In this document: positions 34,154 through 42,749 of the stretch, piece after piece
How positions within the stretch are numbered: the stretch's first letter is position 1
Layout of the letters: every line of letters starts with the position of its first letter
Assembly (NCBI GenBank): GCA_011523545.1
Contig: WTGN01000013.1
Location: forward strand, 1-64,000
Source: Chloroflexota bacterium
Lineage (GTDB): Bacteria > Chloroflexota > Anaerolineae > Aggregatilineales > Phototrophicaceae
Direction of reading: 5' to 3'
Length of the DNA stretch: 64,000 nt
The notes under the pieces: generated by a model
What the model was told of the DNA's origin: nothing
What the model saw: only the letters and a program-made list of their open reading frames with translations
Databases searched by the model: none
Made by a program: the position numbers and the translations under genes

Positions 34154-35800
34154 ATGCCGCGGCCGCCCAATGTCATCTTCATCATCACCGACGATCAGGG
34201 TTACGGTGATATCGCCTATCATGGCAATCCCGTACTCAAGACGCCCAATCTCGACCGCATGGCGCGTGAGAGCGCCCAGCTCGACAACCATCACCACGAC
34301 CCGCTGTGCTCGCCGTCCCGCGCCGCCCTCTTGACCGGGCAGTACGCCGCTCGCCACGGCGTATGGCATGTGATACAGGGTCGCCACCTATTGCGGCCGG
34401 CGGCAACCACGATGGCGGATGTTTTTTCCGCAAACGGCTACCGCAGCGCCATGTTCGGGAAATGGCACCTGGGCGACAATTATCCCTTCGCTCCCCAATA
34501 TCGCGGCTTTGACGAAATGCTCTGCCATCGCGGCGGCGGGATTGGCGAATTGCCCGACTACTGGGGCAACAATTACTTTGACGATGTTTACTTCCACAAC
34601 GGGACACCGACCCAATGCGCCGGCTACTGCACCGATGTCTTTTTCGACGCCGCCCTCAACTACATCGAAGCGAATGCGGATGCGCCTTTCTTTGTTTATC
34701 TGGCGCCAAACGCGATGCACGCGCCCCATATCGTGCCCGGCCACTACGCCGCGCCATATCTTGAGCAGGGCATCCCGGCGGAGCGGGCGAAATTCTATGG
34801 CATGATCGCCAACTTCGACGAGAACCTGGGCCGCCTCTTTGCCCATCTGGAAGCGCTGTCGCTTGATGAAGACACCCTGGTCATCTTCACTGCCGATCAC
34901 GGCACCGCGGCCGGCTTTGATCCAGCCAGCGGCGACGGCTTCAATGCCGGGCTGCGCGGTAAAAAAGGCTCGCTTTACGACGGCGGGCATCAGGTGAACT
35001 TCTTCTTGCGCTGGCCCAAGCGCCTGCCAGCCGAGCGCAAAGTGAGCCAGCTGACAGCGCATATTGATATCTTGCCGACACTGATTGAGCTCTGCGCCTT
35101 GGAAACTGACCCCGAGCTGGAATTTGACGGCTGGAGTTTGGCTGCGATAATCAAAGGCGACGCGGATGAATTGCCCGAGCGTTCGGTCATGATTCAGCTT
35201 CAACCGAACAAGCCGCGCAAGTGGCATCAGACGGCCCTGTTGAACGGGCGCTGGCGCCTGGTAAATGGCCTGGAGCTATATGATGTGGAATCCGATCGAG
35301 CTCAAGAACATGACATCGCGGCTGCGCGTCAGGAAGTGCTGGCCTCGCTGTCACGGGATTATGACGCTTTCTGGGACGACATGCAGGACGCATTCTCCCA
35401 GGTCATCGCGATTCCCGTCGGCACGGAACATGAGAACCCGACGCTGCTTTCCGCCCGCGATTGGCATCCGACCGCGGGGCGCGTGCCCTGGCGGCAGAGT
35501 TGGATAGAGGACCCGGCTTACGACGCCGACGGCTACTGGTGGATTGATGTATGGCGGGCCGGGCCCTACAGGATTGAATTGCGGGCTTATCCGCGTGAAG
35601 CCGAACGTGCCATGGGCGCGGCCCACGCCAGCTTGCGCATCGGCGCCGAATCCTCGACCAAGGACGCTTCGACGCATGACGCTTGCGTCCGCTTCGACGT
35701 GACGCTTGACGCCGGCCTGACAAGGCTTCACACCTCGATTTGCGCCGCGGACGGGAATCGGCGGCGGGGCGCCTATTATGTATATGTGAGCAAATTATGA
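34154..35800 (+). CDS. formylglycine-dependent sulfatase, apparently cytoplasmic
   Basis: A 548-residue type I sulfatase. The metal-binding Asp13-Asp14 pair (IITDDQGYGD) and the CxPxR maturation motif CSPSR, with Cys52 as the formylglycine precursor, are clear, followed by LLTGQYAARHG. HAPH and FTADHGT mark further active-site residues. Cys-type sulfatases need FGE or anSME for activation, and neither is in the window. There is no signal peptide: the catalytic domain begins at residue 6. The C-terminal 110 residues form a beta-rich extension. Placed between GH117 twins and a putative glycosidase, it probably removes sulfate from imported galactan oligosaccharides inside the cell. Confidence 0.9.
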   Translation: MPRPPNVIFIITDDQGYGDIAYHGNPVLKTPNLDRMARESAQLDNHHHDPLCSPSRAALLTGQYAARHGVWHVIQGRHLLRPAATTMADVFSANGYRSAMFGKWHLGDNYPFAPQYRGFDEMLCHRGGGIGELPDYWGNNYFDDVYFHNGTPTQCAGYCTDVFFDAALNYIEANADAPFFVYLAPNAMHAPHIVPGHYAAPYLEQGIPAERAKFYGMIANFDENLGRLFAHLEALSLDEDTLVIFTADHGTAAGFDPASGDGFNAGLRGKKGSLYDGGHQVNFFLRWPKRLPAERKVSQLTAHIDILPTLIELCALETDPELEFDGWSLAAIIKGDADELPERSVMIQLQPNKPRKWHQTALLNGRWRLVNGLELYDVESDRAQEHDIAAARQEVLASLSRDYDAFWDDMQDAFSQVIAIPVGTEHENPTLLSARDWHPTAGRVPWRQSWIEDPAYDADGYWWIDVWRAGPYRIELRAYPREAERAMGAAHASLRIGAESSTKDASTHDACVRFDVTLDAGLTRLHTSICAADGNRRRGAYYVYVSKL

Positions 35801-35820
35801 ACGGGGCAGGAGTTTGAACG

Positions 35821-37611
35821 ATGGCATTGAAGCGATCCGATGTGTTGATAACGCGGCCTTGCGGCATGGATGTCTATCGCCGTTATCGCGCGACCGGGCT
35901 GGGTTGGGGCTTCCTGCCCGAGCCGGACCGCCGCGGTCTGCCGCCAGATGAGGAGATGATGCGCGATGTGGACGAGGCGCATCGCTGCGGCGTCAAATTC
36001 CAGGGCCGCGTTGAATTGGACGCCGATTGGATGGGCATGATCGATTTCGATTCCAACTTCATGGAATCGACCGTGCGCGACCTCAACAATCGCCCGGCGG
36101 TGACCTGGTGGGTCCATACCTACAAGGGCCATCCCTCCTACCACTTTTGCACGAACGCCCCCGGCTACCGACATTACCTGATGTATCAACTGCGCCGGGT
36201 GATGGAAGCCGGTACCGACTGGCTGATGATCGATTCCGCCATCCCGACGATCGCCGCGCTCAACGCCCGTTACGGCGGCTGTTTCTGTGAACACTGCATG
36301 GCCGGCTTTCGTGAATACCTGAAAGCGAATCTGAGCGACGCCGAGCGCCAAAACTGGAAGATCGAGGGCCTGGAGACCTTCAGCTACCGTGATTTTCTCC
36401 TGAAGCATGGCATCAGCGACGAGCGCTATCGGGCGGAAATACTGGCCTTTCCGCCGGTGATTCCGCTGGCGAAAGAATTCTTCGATTATCAATGGCGGGA
36501 GGTCAACGCGCTCTTTCGCGAGTTTAAGCGTTATGCGCAGGAATTCGGCGAAGATGTGCCGATGAGTTCAAATTCGCCCTTTTATTGGGCGGAGTTCATG
36601 TACGCGGTCGATGCCCACGACTTTTACACCAACGAGATGCAGTACCTGCCGCCGGAGCAGGAAATCCTGCCGGTCGACCCCGTTTACACGTTCAAGCTGG
36701 CCGACGCCTTGGATCGACTGCTGGCGATAACGGGCGTGCCGCGCGCTTTCGAGCCCTGCCGCATCAAAGACCGACCGGGGCATATCCGGCTTTGGATCGC
36801 CCAGGCTTATGCTCACGGTCATGTTTTCATGGCGCCGGACAAAATGTGGACGCAGCGAATCGCCGGCCAACCCGACCGCTGGTATCACAGCAAACCGGGC
36901 GACTACGAATCGCTCTATCATTTCCTGCGGGATTACCCCGAGCTCTTTGATGATTACGAGTCCTTAGCCAGCGTGGCGCTAATTTTCAGCAACAACGCGG
37001 TACGGCAGCACCTGGGCGAACGCTTGAGCAGCGGTCATCTGGGCGGCCAGAACCGCAGCGCGCCGGGGACTGAACTGGCCGCGGCCTGCTTTGCCCTCAG
37101 CCGCGCAAACCTGCCATTTCGCCTGATTGTCGCCGGCGACGACTGGGTTGAGGACCGGCTCCTGGATGCCGACCTCTCGCCTTATCAGCTGATATTGCGT
37201 TTTGAGCCGTCTCATTTGAACGCGGAACAGGAACAGAAACTGCTCACGGCGGGCGATCGGCTGGCGACCTGGTCCGGCGCCGACGATCTGTTGAACCGTG
37301 TTGAGCGCGCGGTAAAGGTGACGGGCGCGGAAAACCTCAGCGTTCTGCTTCGCCATCAGCCCGCGCATGTAGACACGCCGATTGTCTGCCACCTGCTGAA
37401 CAGCAATTATGACCTTGAAGCGGACGCATTCAGACTGCTGCAAAACATCAGGCTGGAATTTAACGGGGGTCTGCTGGGCAAAGCATTTTCGCGCGCGACG
37501 CGTTATGCGCCCGAGCGCGCGCCTCGCGCCGTCGATTGCCGCCGGGCTGGCGCCGATACCGCCGTGACGGTGCCCGAGCTCGACATGTGGGCGGTCCTAA
37601 AGCTGGAGTAA
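35821..37611 (+). CDS. putative glycoside hydrolase, GHL6/GH42-like
   Basis: A 596-residue protein of uncertain function. Residues about 20-400 look like a TIM barrel: DWLMIDSA near 138, then CFCEHCMAGFREYL near 156 with a Cys-x-x-Cys pair, then a long helix-rich part. This Cys pattern and the order of blocks resemble the hypothetical glycosyl hydrolase 6 family and GH42-like barrels. The last 200 residues resemble a Rossmann-like trimerisation domain. No signal peptide; CAGGAG precedes the ATG. Co-directional with the sulfatase and GH117 twins (gap 20 bp), so it probably cleaves another linkage of the same glycan. Catalytic acids not assigned. Confidence 0.6.
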   Translation: MALKRSDVLITRPCGMDVYRRYRATGLGWGFLPEPDRRGLPPDEEMMRDVDEAHRCGVKFQGRVELDADWMGMIDFDSNFMESTVRDLNNRPAVTWWVHTYKGHPSYHFCTNAPGYRHYLMYQLRRVMEAGTDWLMIDSAIPTIAALNARYGGCFCEHCMAGFREYLKANLSDAERQNWKIEGLETFSYRDFLLKHGISDERYRAEILAFPPVIPLAKEFFDYQWREVNALFREFKRYAQEFGEDVPMSSNSPFYWAEFMYAVDAHDFYTNEMQYLPPEQEILPVDPVYTFKLADALDRLLAITGVPRAFEPCRIKDRPGHIRLWIAQAYAHGHVFMAPDKMWTQRIAGQPDRWYHSKPGDYESLYHFLRDYPELFDDYESLASVALIFSNNAVRQHLGERLSSGHLGGQNRSAPGTELAAACFALSRANLPFRLIVAGDDWVEDRLLDADLSPYQLILRFEPSHLNAEQEQKLLTAGDRLATWSGADDLLNRVERAVKVTGAENLSVLLRHQPAHVDTPIVCHLLNSNYDLEADAFRLLQNIRLEFNGGLLGKAFSRATRYAPERAPRAVDCRRAGADTAVTVPELDMWAVLKLE

Positions 37612-37614
37612 GAT

Positions 37615-37974
37615 CTAACCGGCCCTGCCCGCGCGCCATGCCTCTCGCACGCTTTCAAGCTGGGCCAGATGCTGCTCGCGAGCGAAGTCGTCTTCGTAGA
37701 AACTGCAATGCTCGAAAAAGCGAATCAGCTCGTCAAGCTTTATTAGTTGTCTTTCGTCAATGGCCAGCTTGGACTTTCGGCGGAAGAGACGTTCCCGGGC
37801 CGGCCCCTTCAGCCATTGGGGCGGTGGCTGGCCGGTCTCCAGGATGTGCTCGCTCGCTTTGAAGTAACGCGTTATGGCCGATCCCGCTGCCCGGTTGGTC
37901 GTCCAGGTGATGACCCAGACGACCATGACCGCCCCGATCAGTGACGCCCCGATAAACAGCAGCAGGAGGTCCAT
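37615..37974 (-). CDS. small single-pass membrane protein in the importer ATPase operon
   Basis: A 119-residue protein with one N-terminal helix (about 3-25) and a basic cytoplasmic tail rich in Arg, Lys and Glu with helical character. I do not recognise the family. Its ATG shares one base with the stop of the OppF-like ATPase gene (TGATG at 37972-37976), so it is translationally coupled to the transporter operon as the third gene. Overlap of this kind suggests an accessory role, but no function can be claimed. Confidence 0.65.
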   Translation of the reverse strand: MDLLLLFIGASLIGAVMVVWVITWTTNRAAGSAITRYFKASEHILETGQPPPQWLKGPARERLFRRKSKLAIDERQLIKLDELIRFFEHCSFYEDDFAREQHLAQLESVREAWRAGRAG

Positions 37975-39026
37975 CAGCCTGATTCCTCAACGCCGCGCAA
38001 TTCCAATTCATCGGCGAAGTGGCAGGCGGCAAAATGATCGGGCGCCACTTCGGTCCAGCCGGGCGCCTCGGTCTGGCAGATGTCCTGGGCGTAACGGCAG
38101 CGCGGATGAAAATAACAGCCGGACGGGGGCGCCGCTGGATTGGCGACTTCGCCCGGCAAGATGATCCGATCCATCTTGATTTCAGGATCGGTCGTCGGCA
38201 CGGCGGAAAGCAGCGCTTCCGTATACGGATGCTTAGGCGCCGTGAACAGCGATTCGGTGTCCGCCATTTCCACCAGTTGACCGACATACATAACGCCGAC
38301 ACGGTCGGAAATGTGCTCAACAACGGACAGGTCATGGGCGATGAATAAAAAGGTCAGATTGAATTCTTCCTGCAGGTCTTCCAGCAGGTTCAGGATCTGC
38401 GCCTGAATCGAAACATCCAGCGCCGAGACCGCTTCGTCGCAGACAATCAGCAGCGGGCTCGGCGCCAGCGAGCGGGCGATGCCGATACGTTGCCGCTGGC
38501 CGCCGGAAAATGCGTGCGGGTAGCGGTTGAGATGCTGGATATCCAGGCCGACTTTGTCCATCAATTCGCGCACCCGGTCTTGAATATCGCGCGTTTCAGA
38601 CAGGAGCTTGTTGTTGCGTATCGGCTCGGCGATGATTTCGAGCACGGACATACGCGGGTCAAGCGACGAGTAGGGGTCCTGGAAGATCATGTGAAAGTGC
38701 TTGCGCACCTGACGCAATTCTTTTTTCTCCAAGGCCGCGATATCAACCGCTTCGCCGCTCGGCAAACGGAAGAAAATCTGCCCGTCGGTTGGCTCGATGC
38801 CGCGCACGATGCAGCGCCCCAAGGTCGTCTTGCCGCTGCCAGATTCGCCGACCAGGCCGAAGGTCTCGCCTTCACGTATGGTGAAGCTGACGCCGTCGAC
38901 CGCCTTGACCTGGCCTTGCACCGCCCGGAAGAAACCCTTCTCAATAGGAAAATGCTTCTTGAGACCGCGCACGTCCAGCAGGACTTCGCCGATCTGTTTC
39001 CCCGCGCTTGCGCTCGCTTCAGGCAT
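37974..39026 (-). CDS. Opp/Dpp-type ABC importer ATPase (OppF/DppF-like)
   Basis: An ATPase of about 350 residues. Walker [10 protein letters not shown], signature [15 protein letters not shown], Walker [14 protein letters not shown] and H-loop FIAHDLS are all present. The C-terminal segment with [14 protein letters not shown] is the oligopeptide-transporter extension, which in some members holds an iron-sulfur cluster. The frame is open to 39155, but ATG 39026 overlaps the stop of the preceding ATPase gene by 8 bp, the expected coupling. It energises the permeases encoded at 23885-26038, 11 kb away. Confidence 0.92.
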   Translation of the reverse strand: MPEASASAGKQIGEVLLDVRGLKKHFPIEKGFFRAVQGQVKAVDGVSFTIREGETFGLVGESGSGKTTLGRCIVRGIEPTDGQIFFRLPSGEAVDIAALEKKELRQVRKHFHMIFQDPYSSLDPRMSVLEIIAEPIRNNKLLSETRDIQDRVRELMDKVGLDIQHLNRYPHAFSGGQRQRIGIARSLAPSPLLIVCDEAVSALDVSIQAQILNLLEDLQEEFNLTFLFIAHDLSVVEHISDRVGVMYVGQLVEMADTESLFTAPKHPYTEALLSAVPTTDPEIKMDRIILPGEVANPAAPPSGCYFHPRCRYAQDICQTEAPGWTEVAPDHFAACHFADELELRGVEESG

Positions 39027-40044
39027 AGACCGGCTCGCTTTTCTCACTGTGCAGGTAGCAGCGCACAAAGTGATCGTTCCCCATGTCGACGAGCGATGGC
39101 ACGGCGGTGTCGCATTTGCCGCTGATGAACTCGTCGCAGCGCGAGGCGAAACCACATTGCGCCGGCGGATTCATGGGCACCGGCACGTTGCCGCGAATGG
39201 CGTCGAGGCGTCCCCGGCCGCGGCCGCCCAAACGCGGAATCGACTTCAGCAGGCGCTGCGTGTATGGGTGCAGCGGATTCTTGAACAGCTCAACCGTCGA
39301 GGCGCGCTCCACCACGCGGCCGAGATACATCACGTTAACCTCGTCCGCGATCTCGGCGATGACGCCCAAATCATGGGTGATGTACATAATCGCCATGCCA
39401 AACTGTTCCTGGAGTTCCTTCATCAGTTCGAGGATCTGCGCCTGCACCGTGACATCGAGAGCGGTGGTCGGCTCATCGGCAATGAGCAGGGAAGGGCTGC
39501 AAGAGAGCGCCATGGCGATCATCGCCCGCTGACGCATGCCGCCCGACAATTGATGCGGATATTCATCAAAGCGCTGTGCCGGGTTGGAAATGCCGACGCG
39601 GTTGATCATATCCAGCGCGAGTTGCCGGGCCTTGGTCTTGTCGCTCTCGATGTGCAGCAGAATGGCTTCCACGATCTGCGCGCCAATCGTGTGAACGGGC
39701 GACAGGCTGGTCATCGGTTCCTGGAAGACCATCGAAATCTCGGCGCCGCGGATGGCGCGTATGGCTGCGCTGCGCGGGTTGAGGCTGGCGATGTCGACCG
39801 CGCTGCCGTCGCTGCGCCGCAAGTGAATCTCTCCGGATTCAATAGCGCCTGGCGACGGTACGATTTGCAATATGGATTGGGCGCTGACGCTCTTGCCGGA
39901 GCCCGATTCACCGATGACGCCAACCGTCTGATGCGGCGCGATCGTCAAATCGACGCCGTCGACCGCCTTCAAGGTCCCCTCTGGCAAATGGAAGTAAGTT
40001 CTCAGATCGCGTACTTCAAGAACATTGCTCGTGGTCAGCGACAT
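39019..40044 (-). CDS. Opp/Dpp-type ABC importer ATPase (OppD/DppD-like)
   Basis: A 341-residue ATPase with Walker A GESGSGKS, signature [15 protein letters not shown], Walker [13 protein letters not shown] and H-loop YITHDLG, plus the family's C-terminal Cys-containing extension ([11 protein letters not shown]). It is the first gene of the three-gene ATPase operon. Its promoter carries a one-mismatch copy of the island palindrome, tying the ATPases to the same control as the permeases and binding proteins. Confidence 0.92.
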   Translation of the reverse strand: MSLTTSNVLEVRDLRTYFHLPEGTLKAVDGVDLTIAPHQTVGVIGESGSGKSVSAQSILQIVPSPGAIESGEIHLRRSDGSAVDIASLNPRSAAIRAIRGAEISMVFQEPMTSLSPVHTIGAQIVEAILLHIESDKTKARQLALDMINRVGISNPAQRFDEYPHQLSGGMRQRAMIAMALSCSPSLLIADEPTTALDVTVQAQILELMKELQEQFGMAIMYITHDLGVIAEIADEVNVMYLGRVVERASTVELFKNPLHPYTQRLLKSIPRLGGRGRGRLDAIRGNVPVPMNPPAQCGFASRCDEFISGKCDTAVPSLVDMGNDHFVRCYLHSEKSEPVYA

Positions 40045-40078
40045 TATCGCTCATTCAGATTGTGGCATACGTCAGCAT

Positions 40079-40107
40079 AATGTAGACAATCAACAATGGT
40101 CTGTCAA
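40079..40107 (-). promoter_or_regulatory. ATPase-operon promoter with near-palindromic operator (site 4)
   Basis: On the minus strand TTGACA (40102-40107) and TACATT (40079-40084) are 17 bp apart. ATTGTCTACATT (minus strand, 40079-40090) covers the -10 box and differs from the perfect island dyad by one base in one arm. A further ATTGTTGATTGT stretch lies in the spacer. It is 35 bp upstream of the first ATPase gene. Confidence 0.6.
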
Positions 40108-40218
40108 GTTTGGCCGGCTTCCTTGACGCGGCGCATGCTGTCCGGCGCCGATGCGCTCAAGCGCGCGCAAAAGAAAAAGGCGCCCAGGCCGGCGCCGAAA
40201 TCAAGTCATCTGAAAGTG

Positions 40219-40291
40219 TGGGCGCTATAAGACTCGAACTTATAACCTTCCGGGTGTAAACCGGATGCTCTGCCAATTGAGCTAAACGCCC
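40219..40291 (-). tRNA. tRNA-Val (anticodon TAC)
   Basis: A full 73-nt cloverleaf reads on the minus strand. Acceptor GGGCGTT pairs with AGCGCCC, the anticodon arm is CCGG-TTTACAC-CCGG giving anticodon TAC (valine), and the T arm is ATAAG-TTCGAGT-CTTAT. CCA is not encoded; the sequence after the discriminator A is CAC. It stands alone between the ATPase operon and dcd. Confidence 0.95.
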
Positions 40292-40303
40292 GCTCGCGCA
40301 CTG

Positions 40304-40333
40304 ATTATAGTCGCAAAGTCAAGCGATAGTCAA
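40304..40333 (-). promoter_or_regulatory. tRNA-Val promoter
   Basis: On the minus strand TTGACT (40328-40333) and the perfect -10 TATAAT (40304-40309) are 18 bp apart, 12 bp upstream of the mature tRNA 5' end. Confidence 0.7.
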
Positions 40334-40369
40334 GGCAATATCGCAAGTGGCATCGACTCCGCAGCGCCA

Positions 40370-40924
40370 TTACATTTTGGGCGGCGTAACGCCCATCTGC
40401 TTCTGATACTTGCCTTTCTTGTCGGCATAAGATTGCTCGCAGGTTTCGTCCGCCTCGAAAAAAAGCACCTGCGCCAGCCCCTCATTGGCGTAAACTTTGG
40501 CGGGCAGCGGTGTCGTGTTGCTGATTTCGAGGGTGACATAGCCCTCCCATTCCGGCTCGAAGGGCGTGACGTTGACGATCAAGCCGCAGCGCGCATATGT
40601 CGACTTGCCCAGGCAGACGGTCAAGACATTGCGCGGTATGCGAAAATACTCGACCGAGCGCGCCAGCACAAATGAATTCGGCGGAATAAGGCAGACATCG
40701 CCGCGAAAATCGACAAAGGAATCGCTGGCGAAATGCTTCGGATCGACTATCGCCGAGCGCACATTGGTGAAGATCTTGAATTCGTCGGAGACGCGCAGGT
40801 CATAGCCATAAGAAGAGACGCCGTAGCTGATGGCGCCCTCGCGCACTTGCTGATCGACAAATGGTTCGATCATGCGATGCTTGCGCACCATCTCCTTGAT
40901 CCAGCGGTCGGGCTTGAGTCCCAT
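40370..40924 (-). CDS. dcd: dCTP deaminase
   Basis: A 184-residue enzyme that deaminates dCTP to dUTP for dTMP synthesis, active as a homotrimer. The segment [19 protein letters not shown] holds the family active-site residues, and the C-terminal [12 protein letters not shown] is the usual nucleotide-binding strand. Length is normal (about 180-195). It lies between tRNA-Val and argS, all on the minus strand. A bifunctional dCTP deaminase/dUTPase cannot be excluded by eye. Confidence 0.93.
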   Translation of the reverse strand: MGLKPDRWIKEMVRKHRMIEPFVDQQVREGAISYGVSSYGYDLRVSDEFKIFTNVRSAIVDPKHFASDSFVDFRGDVCLIPPNSFVLARSVEYFRIPRNVLTVCLGKSTYARCGLIVNVTPFEPEWEGYVTLEISNTTPLPAKVYANEGLAQVLFFEADETCEQSYADKKGKYQKQMGVTPPKM

Positions 40925-40945
40925 GGCGGATTCCTACAATCTCGG

Positions 40946-42691
40946 CTACATGCGTTCAGGGGCGGACATGCCCATGAGGCGCAAAAGGCGATAAAAGACG
41001 ACCGACGCCGCCCGATAAAAGCGCAGGCGCGCTTTGGCCGTCTCAGGCGGCACCTCGCTATGCAGCACGCGCACGCGGTCATAAATCGGATGGAAGACCG
41101 CCGCCAACTCATGGGCGTAAAAGGCGATCTTGTGCGGTTCGTAATGCGTCACCGCCTGCTCAATCACATTGCCCAATTCCAGCGCTTTGCGGATGAAGCG
41201 GAGCTCGTCCTCGCCCAGCAGATTCAGATCAGCGCCGTCGTCGTTGACGCCTCGCTCCGCGGCTTCGCGGAAGATGCCGGCGCAGCGCACGTAGGCATTC
41301 TGAATGTAATAGACCGGATTCTCGTTCGATTGCTTGACAACCTGGTCGACATCGAAATCCAGTTGCGAATTGGGGCTGCGCGCCAGCATGTGATAACGCA
41401 CCGCGTCGGCGCTTGTCATTTCCACCAAGTCATCAAGGGTGTCAAAATCGCCGGCGCGCTTTGATTGCTTGACCGCCTCGTATTCTCCCAAATCCTCATT
41501 CCAGCGCACGGCGCGCACCATCTGATTGAATATGACCTGGATGGGCTCGGGGTCCATACCCATGGCGCGGATGCCGTGTTTGACGACCTGCGCCTGGGAG
41601 AAATGGTCGGTGCCCAGCACGTTGACGGCGATGTCGAAACCGCGCTCCAGCTTGTCGCAGTGGTAGGCGATATCGGGCAGGGTGTAGGTGGGTTCGCCAT
41701 CGCTCTTGACCATCACCCGGTCTTTTTCATCGCCGAAGCTTGTGCTGCGGAACCAGGTGGCTGGCTGGTAGCCCTTCGCGTCGACATCGGCGATCTCGGC
41801 TTCGTCGGCGCCTTCCCAATATGGTGACTGGTAGATATGCCCGTTTTCGCGCATGACATCAAGCACTTGCCAGATCCTGTCGGATTCGAACAGCGATGTC
41901 TCGTTGAAGAAGGCATCATGTTCGATATCAATGGACGCCAGCGAGCGCTTGATCCAGGCAAACATGCGCGATTCGGCCAGGTCGATAAAGCGCTGCCACG
42001 GCGCGTCGCGCAGCGAATCGCCACACTCAGCGACCAAATCGGCCGCCACATCAACCAGGTATTCGCCCTGATAAAAACCCGCCGGCAGCTCGACCGCGGC
42101 GCCCAATTGCTCGAGATAACGCAGCCGCAAGCTTTTGCCCAGCTTGATCATCTGCGCCCCGGCGTTGTTGTAATAGTATTCACGCTGGACATCGTAGCCG
42201 GCCGCTTCCAGCAGGCGCGCCATCGCATCGCCGACCACAGCGCCGCGCGTATGCCCGATGGTTATCGGCCCGCTGGGGTTGGCGCTTACGAACTCGACCT
42301 GCGCCCGCTTCCCGCTGCCGATATCAAGCTGAAACAGCGCATCACCCTCGGCGATGATCGCATCGACTTGCTGCCGCAGGTATGCCTGGGACACGACGCA
42401 ATTGATGAAGCCCGGCGGCGCCAGCTCAAGCTCGCAGACGAAATCCAGGTCCGGCATATTGCTCAGAATGAGGCCGGCAATATCAAGTGGTTTTCTGCGC
42501 GCCAGCTTCGCCAAGCCCATCGCCGGATAAGACAGGTCGCCTTGATCGGCGCGTTTCGGCGGGCTGACCGGGATCTCCGGTATCTCAAAGCGTGGCAATT
42601 CGCCAGTTGACTGGGCGGCGCGCAAAGCCTCGGCGATCGCCTTTTCCAATTCCTTATTCAACAGCTTCAAGTGGCTCTTTCCTGCAGGCAT
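40946..42691 (-). CDS. argS: arginyl-tRNA synthetase
   Basis: Class I synthetase charging tRNA-Arg, about 581 residues. The N-terminal additional domain is followed by the HIGH region ANPSGPITIGHTRGAVVGD, where the usual first His is Thr, and by KQSKRAGDF as the KMSK equivalent. The C-terminal DALR anticodon-binding domain ends LRLMGMSAPERM. The frame is open to 42886. I place the start at ATG 42691, but TTG 42670, preceded by AGGAAAGAG, has the better ribosome site and is a real alternative. The Thr for His change also occurs in some ArgS lineages as far as I recall, so activity is not in doubt. Confidence 0.93.
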   Translation of the reverse strand: MPAGKSHLKLLNKELEKAIAEALRAAQSTGELPRFEIPEIPVSPPKRADQGDLSYPAMGLAKLARRKPLDIAGLILSNMPDLDFVCELELAPPGFINCVVSQAYLRQQVDAIIAEGDALFQLDIGSGKRAQVEFVSANPSGPITIGHTRGAVVGDAMARLLEAAGYDVQREYYYNNAGAQMIKLGKSLRLRYLEQLGAAVELPAGFYQGEYLVDVAADLVAECGDSLRDAPWQRFIDLAESRMFAWIKRSLASIDIEHDAFFNETSLFESDRIWQVLDVMRENGHIYQSPYWEGADEAEIADVDAKGYQPATWFRSTSFGDEKDRVMVKSDGEPTYTLPDIAYHCDKLERGFDIAVNVLGTDHFSQAQVVKHGIRAMGMDPEPIQVIFNQMVRAVRWNEDLGEYEAVKQSKRAGDFDTLDDLVEMTSADAVRYHMLARSPNSQLDFDVDQVVKQSNENPVYYIQNAYVRCAGIFREAAERGVNDDGADLNLLGEDELRFIRKALELGNVIEQAVTHYEPHKIAFYAHELAAVFHPIYDRVRVLHSEVPPETAKARLRFYRAASVVFYRLLRLMGMSAPERM

Positions 42692-42749
42692 GAGTCGGCA
42701 CAAGCGGTTTCGGATTCTAGCAAACTTGCGCGGCATAAGTAATAGCGAC

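Noticed and set aside
38797..40080. 427-codon open frame on the plus strand
   Set aside because: Antisense to the two importer ATPase genes, which have complete Walker and signature motifs.
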